From NCBI GenBank assembly GCA_963580455.1, contig OY756958.1, positions 27,912,501-27,976,500 on the forward strand: a stretch of 64,000 nucleotides of DNA. Reading direction: 5' to 3'. The stretch comes from Euonymus europaeus. Lineage: Eukaryota; Streptophyta; Magnoliopsida; Celastrales; Celastraceae. The position numbers were made by a program, and so were the translations under genes. The notes beneath the pieces are model-generated. The model saw only the letters and a program-made list of their open reading frames with translations, was not told the origin of the DNA and did not search any database. Below are positions 57,051 through 64,000 of this stretch, piece after piece; position 1 is the first letter of the stretch; each line of letters begins with the position of its first letter.

Positions 57051-58952
57051 AGAAGCTGGGCGGGTATCTGGATTACTCTGTTATTTTATAAGGTAATCAG
57101 GGGTAAAAGGGGAATGAAAATTCTTCTGACGTGTCTTTGGCGTTTTAGGTGCGTGGGGAAGATAGGCAGGCCATCTGTGACTTGACTTGGTCAAGCTAAC
57201 TTTTGTTGACCCCTCGTCCCCACGCTAATTAATTAGTGGATAATTGCGTGCGAAAATTGTGATTACATAAAATTATTTTATGTTTACTAATTAATTAGTG
57301 GAAAGGCTATGTTACTGCCAAATATGGTTTGGGGTTTCTTTTCTACCATTTTACGCTAACTGCTACTTCGTAATGAAGAATGGCTTATGTACAATTTAAG
57401 TTTAAAACAATGTAAATTTCAACGAAGGAGCCCCATTGATTTGGCCATACTGAATTTTATACATTATGTGTTATTTTTCTTCTTATTATTATTATTATTA
57501 TCTTTAGTAAGTTATATAGTGACATTAGTTTTTTAAGAGCTATTTTTTATATAATATTAGCAATTGCTTTTATTGGGATTCAGGGTAGCCCCGCACTCAC
57601 TCCTCTGGGTTTTTTTAATACCATGGGAGACTTTCGGTGGATTTTCTTTGTTGAGAAATAGTGCTTGAAAAGATGGCAGCCACTATGTTACTCCTGAAGT
57701 GATCGCTAATTTATACACATCCTAACATCAGAAAAAATTAGTGCAGCCCATATAATTGACATGGGAAAAATACACTCTATGAAAAGGCTGGATACAGACA
57801 CTAAGAAAAGGCTGGATACAGACCATCTCGACGGGTTTATTTATGATGACATGACATCATCTTCACATGTCTTGAATTTCCATTAAATTTTAATATTATT
57901 CACATCCATGGAAAAAAAAACCCATTAAATTTTAACTCAATTCATATCCATAAAAAAAAAAAAAAAAACTAGCAATTTCCGTCAAAATTTGTCAGCATTG
58001 ATGTCACGTTCATGTATATGTGTTCAATTTAAAAGACTTCACAGTAATATAAATTCTAAATAGTTCAGTTGATAAGTTGATTTCAATGTTATATCAAATC
58101 TCGAGTTCGAGCTGCATTCACTCTCTATTATGCAAAAATAAAAAACAGAGACTTCACTCTAATTGAAAGGCAACTGTAACAACTTCACCAATTAACTGCA
58201 TTTGTTAACTTTTTTCCAGCTACGCCTTAGAGAAAAGATATGACAGAAAGGGAAGGAAGGAAAAGAACAACAAAACAGAGACCAGTCTCCAATATTGTAG
58301 TTACGAGGACAGATGCCACTGACCAATTCTAAGAGAAGCAATGGCGTGGTTTGGTTTTGTGGTCGTAATTTGGAGGTGGCCTTTGGAGTGGGCGTGGAGA
58401 CGTATGCTTTAGCATGCAAAATTCTGTGGAGATCCAGCATCATCAAATAAATCAAAGCCTGTGTTTTTTTACTTGTTTGTTGTTTGTCAATTTGTGTGAC
58501 ACATCAAAACCTGCCTCTCTATTACACCGTCCATGGTAGATCACTTGACACACGTATCCCACATACCTTTTTACGCACCCTTCCAATAATACAATTTACT
58601 ATACACCTACTAAAAGTATTTTGCAAAGACTGTTTCTAAATTCTAACATCTCAAATCGTTTTGTTTGTGAGCAGAGCAGCATGGCTGCACTCAACTGTTA
58701 CATACTGTTTGGATGGAGGAAAAGGAGGGGAGAATTAAGAGGTAAAATGGAGAGAAAAAAGAGAAAGATGGTGTTTAGGAAGAGTAGGGCAAATTTTAGG
58801 AGAAGAAATGGGAGGGCAAAACAGGTGGGGTCCACATGTCTAATTTTCCTTTCGGTAGATCCCACCAACTACTTTACAATTTTTTCCCTCATACTTTAAA
58901 TATATTACATCATATAACAGGTGGGTCCCACTTGTTATAATATATATAATTA
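57051..58952. other. Intergenic, repeats only
   Basis: Upstream region of the WUN1-like gene, then AT-rich spacer. It contains a 24-bp tandem duplication (GAAAAGGCTGGATACAGAC, 57781-57823), an ATT run (57484-57501), poly-A tracts and a SINE-like stretch at 58057-58146. No gene recognised. Confidence 0.55.
58057..58146 (+). mobile_element. Possible tRNA-derived SINE fragment
   Basis: A-box-like AGTTCAGTTGATAAGTTG, then B-box-like CGAGTTCGAGCT about 38 bp later, ending in ATGCAAAAATAAAAAAC. Same layout as 27796-27889. Confidence 0.4.
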
Positions 58953-58985
58953 CTAGGTAAGAACCCAGGCGTTGCCCCGGGAGGA
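58953..58985 (-). mobile_element. Helitron-like 3' terminus
   Basis: On the minus strand the sequence ends CCCGGGGCAACGCCTGGG (a GC-rich hairpin), then TTCTTAC and CTAG, followed by T. A short hairpin about ten bases before CTRR with insertion at A|T is the hallmark of Helitron 3' ends. If correct, the element extends rightwards from 58953 and its 5' end lies outside the window. Confidence 0.55.
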
Positions 58986-59109
58986 CAATTTATTTTAGTA
59001 AACATAAGAGAGAAGAAATTGTGGTATTGATATTGATATTTGATGATGGTACTACATATTCTAAAGCTGAGCATCATAAAACATTCACAATACCTGTGAC
59101 ACCTACTAT

Positions 59110-59377
59110 AACCACAAATGTTAGTTCCATTTGCTATATGAAGTATGACCTCTAACAGAAATGGACAGCTCCCAATAGAATGGTTCTATTGTACACACAC
59201 TTGTACATCAAGTTGTAAGATAGAAGCAAGTGTAGGCCAAACCCAATGCACCTCTGTTCCATTATTGACTCGCCTGATAAACAAAAAAAAAAAAAATCTA
59301 TATAAAGAAACACCATAAACAAAGTCTAGGGACATAGACCCAAACCAAGATGTGTAAAAAACTAATCAAAAATAAAT
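59110..59377 (+). repeat. Inverted repeat A, left arm (268 bp)
   Basis: Reverse complement of 60449-60715, differing by about one substitution (TCTAGGG against TCCAGGG) and the length of an A run. Confidence 0.92.
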
Positions 59378-59389
59378 CTTTTCAAGTCA

Positions 59390-59514
59390 TGGATGAGGTT
59401 TGAATATTTATTAAGAATCAATTGTATAAAAAGTAACAGGAAAGTAGGAAGTTCCAAACAAAGAGCAATAAATTGACATTGGAACAACATAAATGCATAA
59501 AACAAAGGAGGATA
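59390..59514 (+). repeat. Direct repeat C, copy 1 (125 bp)
   Basis: From TGGATGAGGTTTGAATATTT to ACAAAGGAGGATA; matches 61251-61375 in the same orientation without indels and with few substitutions. Confidence 0.9.
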
Positions 59515-59647
59515 GCTGAATTAACTTTAAAACACAATATTGATGGAGGGAACAAATAATCCAAGTGTCCATGGTTCTCAAATATTGGCTTTCTCCTCAA
59601 GCTACAATCACCTCTTTAGTGAGACCTGTAGATCAGTAAATCCCAAA

Positions 59648-60445
59648 AAAAGTTTCAGAACAATTTGAGAAAAACATAATAAAAAATCCCAAAAGAAAAG
59701 TATTTACGTAAACCATAATGAACAATGTTTTAAAAAAATTGCAGTTTCCAAAAAAAAAAACAGGGATTATGACATGAGTAGAATGAGCACAATGAGTCCA
59801 ATATTCCTAGGTAAATAGAAATTGCAACTTATTAGGAAATAGGAAAAGGAAGACCGGATAGATAGAGCAGTCAAAGCAAGAAGTTCGTGAAAAAGAATGA
59901 GATGGAATCTGATAGAAACAACAAAGATAAGAATGAAAGAATTAAGAGAGCTTACAACAATGAAGCCCAATTTACACAAAGGGGGAGAGACAAAGTCCTG
60001 CAGTAAACCAAATGATACACAAACAAACACCAGAAATGCAAATGAAAGCATAAGAGTACTCAAAACCATAGGATCCTGAAGTGTATTAAGCCACTTTAAG
60101 ACAGACAAATGCATAGGAAAAATTAATTTATGCAAAATCAATACCAAAAATATTGACAGAACTGTCTATCAATCATTGAGAAAGATAAAGAATTACATTT
60201 TATGAGGTCATGTTTAAACATGTCAAATACCAACATTAGAATGCAATAACCCTCGATGTCTGTGAACATGATTATAGTTTTGCTAACTATTTAACTCGAA
60301 GCTGACAAAATCAAATAAAAAATAATCTCTTTTATATGGAAGCACCAAATCTTTTATTTAATTCTGATCATAGATACACCATTTATAGTACAAAGAAGGA
60401 TAACATGCAGTGTATAGGCAGAGCAGGCTTAATGTAAGTTTTGTC
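59648..60445 (+). repeat. Inverted repeat B, left arm (798 bp)
   Basis: Near-identical reverse complement of 63203-64000; the right copy is cut by the window end. A 126-codon hydrophobic frame lies on the minus strand here and on the plus strand in the other arm, differing by one residue (Thr/Pro). I do not recognise this frame. Confidence 0.92.
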
Positions 60446-60448
60446 ATC

Positions 60449-60715
60449 ATTTATTTTTGATTAGTTTTTTACACATCTTGGTTTGGGTCTATGTCCCTGG
60501 ACTTTGTTTATGGTGTTTCTTTATATAGATTTTTTTTTTTTTGTTTATCAGGCGAGTCAATAATGGAACAGAGGTGCATTGGGTTTGGCCTACACTTGCT
60601 TCTATCTTACAACTTGATGTACAAGTGTGTGTACAATAGAACCATTCTATTGGGAGCTGTCCATTTCTGTTAGAGGTCATACTTCATATAGCAAATGGAA
60701 CTAACATTTGTGGTT
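60449..60715 (-). repeat. Inverted repeat A, right arm (267 bp)
   Basis: Reverse complement of 59110-59377, beginning three bases after the end of repeat B left arm. Confidence 0.92.
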
Positions 60716-61051
60716 CCATGTCTAGCTCTCCAATTGTTACAAACATCAAGATTGATATCTGGAGATTATTAGTATATTTTGTGAAGAAAGTTGATGAACA
60801 CATTTATATCCCAATCCATATTCCATACCCTCTTAAAATGAAAGTCGTTTATTAATTAGCAATTTTATTATGTCTTCTATGTTTCTGTTTCACCCAAACA
60901 CCATTTTTAAAGTTTTTGTTAGCTCTTTTTCCATCCACGGAGTAAACAAGTTGCCAATCATCAATTCTTTCTTAACAATTCTTTACACCTCTGACCTTGA
61001 AGCTTCCTTCTCCTTTTTCTTCCTTCCGCTTCCCCATCAATTACTCTATTC

Positions 61052-61257
61052 TAGAGTTTGCTGATAAAAGTGCTCTTGAACAGGTTAAGCGGCTTCTTGA
61101 TAAAGGAATGGATGTGCATGTGGCTGCATGGGGTCCCAAATCAAATGGGTTAACCCCACTCCACCTTGCTGCTAAGGGTGGTCACCTTGAGGTTATGGAT
61201 GAATTACTTGAGCGTGGTGCGAACATCGATGCTAGAACCTGGGGTGCTTGTGGATGA
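61052..61257 (+). pseudogene. Captured fragment of a PIA-type ankyrin-repeat protein gene
   Basis: Reads VKRLLDKGMDVHVAAWGPKS, NGLTPLHLAAKGGHLEVMDE and LLERGANIDARTWGACG, then TGA where the family continues with Trp (GACGWTPLH). AAWGPKS with LLERGANIDA is characteristic of phytochrome-interacting ankyrin-repeat proteins PIA1/PIA2. Only about 1.5 repeats are present. The right junction coincides with the start of direct repeat C (TGGATGAGG), so the fragment was joined by microhomology. Confidence 0.75.
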
Positions 61258-61375
61258 GGTTTGGATATTTATTAAGAATCAATTGTATACAAATTCACAG
61301 GAAAGTACGAAGTTCCAAACAAAGAGCAATAAATTGACATTGGAACAACGTAAATGCATAAAACAAAGGAGGATA
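61251..61375 (+). repeat. Direct repeat C, copy 2 (125 bp)
   Basis: Second copy of 59390-59514, directly fused to the ankyrin fragment. Confidence 0.9.
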
Positions 61376-62112
61376 TGCTTTGCTATAAAGTTTGGAATTC
61401 TGTTCTCCTATTTGAGGTCTGTTCTTTCTTAAATGCTATAGTGGTTTTTTATATGATCTCCAGTACAATTTTTTCCCCCATTAAGAATTGTTTCGTTAAA
61501 AGAAAGTGTCACAGCTGATGTTGTATTTAGTTATAGAAAGTCTTTAGTTGCAGCAAATATTATCAGCAAGAAGAGGGAAAAAGAGATATTGGAGTATCTG
61601 ATGGGCTGGCAAGAGAAGATATAGCCAAGGTACAAAACCTGAATAGAGAATCTGCAAAAAATCAGGCATAAATTAAAAATCAAAAAGAGGCAAATGCTTC
61701 AGTTAGCCTATATATTACGAGAGGAAAGGGTCCAAGTGTAGCTTTCCGAGACTAAATAGCTTTTTGAGGAGAAAAGTGAAGGGACAGAGTGGAGACAACA
61801 GGGAGAGAGGATGAGTTACTAGAGATTTCTGCAAGAACCCTACCTTCCTACAAGTAAAGCCCCAATATTCTTTCATTACACTTTTATTGATTCATTTCAA
61901 TTCAGGCTTGGGTGATTCTTATTTCGGATTTTCAATGTTAACCATCTCTTGGTGTCAAATTTTGTTAAGCATGTTCATATCCCCATGATCCGTCAGAACT
62001 TTTTGCCCCTCCTCTTTCATACATTCATTTCTTCTTCATTAATATCAAGCCACAACCTTTCCTCCTCATTTAACTCTCTCTTTGTTCAATATCGTTATTT
62101 TTTAATAGCAAT
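61376..62112. other. Interior of the chimeric repeat region, unassigned
   Basis: AT-rich sequence between direct repeat C and the GPC1-like fragment. It could hold leader or intron sequence captured with that fragment; nothing could be identified. Confidence 0.4.
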
Positions 62113-62575
62113 GAAAGAAAGGGTAAGATATGATGAGGTTTTGGAGGAGACAAATGGCGATTCGTTTGACAAGGTGAAGAGGAGATTTAAGGATCCATTA
62201 AACGTGAGTCTTATTTTTATTTTTGTTTTTTGTTGATTTCTACTCGCTAGATATTTTCCATAGTTGTAGAAAGTGGAGCAAACTAAGGAGATTTTTTACC
62301 AAACAAACAGTTACGAACGAGATTCTATCAAAACAGGCGGTCAAAGTTGCCAAGCAAGCATAGGACATGATAAATTTATTAACAAGCTATTTTTTGTGCT
62401 TGATTTTAGGGTTTGTATTGTTCCCTGCCTGGAATATGTATACCCTTTTATTGAATAAAGTGGCTTGATTTCTATGATAGTTAATTTGAATTTACTTATA
62501 TGGTCATTTTTCTTATCTTTTCTTCTGATGTGAATAGGTCACTCATCTTCTGGGTGTTCTTGGCTTTGGATGAAG
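62113..62575 (+). pseudogene. Captured fragment of a GPC1/DUF2838-type membrane protein gene, introns included
   Basis: Three exon-like blocks in order. Block 1, 62113-62202, reads YDEVLEETNGDSFDKVKRRF and ends at a GTGAGT donor. Block 2 (about 62270-62375) reads VEQTKEI, and in the next frame ILSKQAVKVAKQA, with an in-frame stop. Block 3 (from about 62539, after TAG) reads VTHLLGVLGFG. Together they match the N-terminal region of plant glycerophosphocholine acyltransferase-like (DUF2838) proteins as I recall it. Introns between blocks show that genomic DNA, not cDNA, was captured. The frame is broken by indels and a stop, so it is non-functional. Confidence 0.6.
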
Positions 62576-63202
62576 AATAAATGAATTCTGAAGCCATCTA
62601 CAAGAACTTTGTTTTTAGGGTTAGTTATTATTATTTAGGGTTTAACTTCTCAAGATACGGCGACACCTTCTTGGAGGTAAGCATCTCTGTTAGACTACTG
62701 TAATTTCAATGTTTACAGTTCCATTGTTTAAGTATTGGTACTGGTAGATTGCTGAATTTGTAGCATGGTAATTATTGAGTGATACAGGATGGTTTATGAC
62801 TTGAGGCTAAGGCTATGAGTCCTATAGTCAGTTGATTTTTTTCGCAGCTACACACGTTGTCAAATTACAAAACATATTGTCAAATTATAGTAAATCTCTA
62901 TAAAAAATCTGTATTGTCAAATTGCCTTTGCTTTGGCAGCTGCTTGAAAAGTGAGGTTAGTACTTTAATCAAGTGGATTATGATTTTGTTATCAAAAAGA
63001 GGCTTAATAACTCCTTCCCAGAGTTGATTTTATCTTTTGTCTGCTGCCATTTTACTGCATGATGAGATTGGAGGTTGTTCTGTTGTTCATTATCCGCAAA
63101 AAATTTACATTGACTACTTTGTTGTACATCTTATTTTGGATCATTAGCTTCACTTTTAATGAACTTTTGAATTTTGCATTTCATATGTTACTATTCTTCA
63201 TC
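62576..63202. other. Interior of the chimeric repeat region, unassigned
   Basis: No gene recognised. It leads into the right arm of repeat B. Confidence 0.4.
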
Positions 63203-64000
63203 GACAAAACTTACATTAAGCCTGCTCTGCCTATACACTGCATGTTATCCTTCTTTGTACTATAAATGGTGTATCTATGATCAGAATTAAATAAAAGATT
63301 TGGTGCTTCCATATAAAAGAGATTATTTTTTATTTGGTTTTGTCAGCTTCGAGTTAAATAGTTAGCAAAACTATAATCATGTTCACAGACATCGAGGGTT
63401 ATTGCATTCTAATGTTGGTATTTGACATGTTTAAACATGACCTCATAAAATGTAATTCTTTATCTTTCTCAATGATTGATAGACAGTTCTGTCAATATTT
63501 TTGGTATTGATTTTGCATAAATTAATTTTTCCTATGCATTTGTCTGTCTTAAAGTGGCTTAATACACTTCAGGATCCTATGGTTTTGAGTACTCTTATGC
63601 TTTCATTTGCATTTCTGGTGTTTGTTTGTGTATCATTTGGTTTACTGCAGGACTTTGTCTCTCCCCCTTTGTGTAAATTGGGCTTCATTGTTGTAAGCTC
63701 TCTTAATTCTTTCATTCTTATCTTTGTTGTTTCTATCAGATTCCATCTCATTCTTTTTCACGAACTTCTTGCTTTGCCTGCTCTATCTATCCGGTCTTCC
63801 TTTTCCTATTTCCTAATAAGTTGCAATTTCTATTTACCTAGGAATATTGGACTCATTGTGCTCATTCTACTCATGTCATAATCCCTGTTTTTTTTTTGGA
63901 AACTGCAATTTTTTTAAAACATTGTTCATTATGGTTTACGTAAATGCTTTTCTTTTGGGATTTTTTTATTATGTATTTCTCAAATTGTTCTTAAACTTTT
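63203..64000 (-). repeat. Inverted repeat B, right arm (at least 798 bp, cut by window end)
   Basis: Reverse complement of 59648-60445. Homology is still continuing at the last base of the window, so the palindrome is longer than seen here. Confidence 0.92.

Noticed and set aside
59767..60147. 126-codon hydrophobic frame as an independent gene
   Set aside because: It lies wholly inside a duplicated transposon-like repeat, has no recognised domain and no flanking gene signals.
59110..60715. Repeat A arms as terminal inverted repeats of a MULE
   Set aside because: No 9-bp target duplication is visible at 59110 and 60715, and the other repeats cross this interval, so a simple MULE does not fit.

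Overview
The window is nuclear DNA from a eudicot plant. The evidence is multi-exon genes with GT/AG introns, AT-rich spacers, plant-specific families (laccases, CHX exchanger, BADC, ERD15, TPS, WUN1-like) and plant-type retrotransposons. I cannot name the species. Exon coordinates were built by hand from splice sites and reading-phase arithmetic.

Layout. 1-2973: decayed Ty3/gypsy element of the dual-RNase H (Tat/Ogre-like) type, ending in an LTR edge that forms a perfect 141-bp inverted repeat. 4316-4939: broken IMK2-like receptor-kinase fragment. 7289-9360 and 11084-13336: tandem pair of laccase genes, one lacking an intron exactly. 14016-16945 (minus): CHX-type cation/H+ exchanger. 18648-24621: complete L1-type LINE (minus) with a 14-bp target duplication, inserted about 370 bp upstream of RPS16 (24993-27606). 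28506-34577: BADC, a biotin-less BCCP paralogue, with an Au-type SINE in an intron. 35493-36027: ERD15. 36444-36867 (minus): small heavy-metal-associated protein with a 9-nt first coding exon. 37762-41205: near-intact hAT (Tip100-like) transposon with perfect 8-bp target duplication, its 775-codon frame interrupted only by two stops. 41878-43817: Ca2+-dependent, staphylococcal-type nuclease (CAN). 44032-45915 (minus): terpene synthase pseudogene. 48037-51517 (minus): its intact terpene synthase sister, with LTR-type insertions just outside both ends. 56438-56971 (minus): WUN1/SnoaL-like gene with no usable ATG. 58953-64000: Helitron-like terminus followed by a patchwork of inverted and direct repeats carrying fragments of at least two host genes (PIA-type ankyrin protein, GPC1/DUF2838-type membrane protein); the palindrome runs off the window end.

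The genes do not form an operon-like system. The themes are tandem duplication followed by divergence (laccases, terpene synthases) and heavy recent transposon activity near genes. RPS16, BADC, ERD15, the metal-binding protein and CAN form a compact housekeeping/stress block. The most unusual region is the chimeric palindromic element at the right end.
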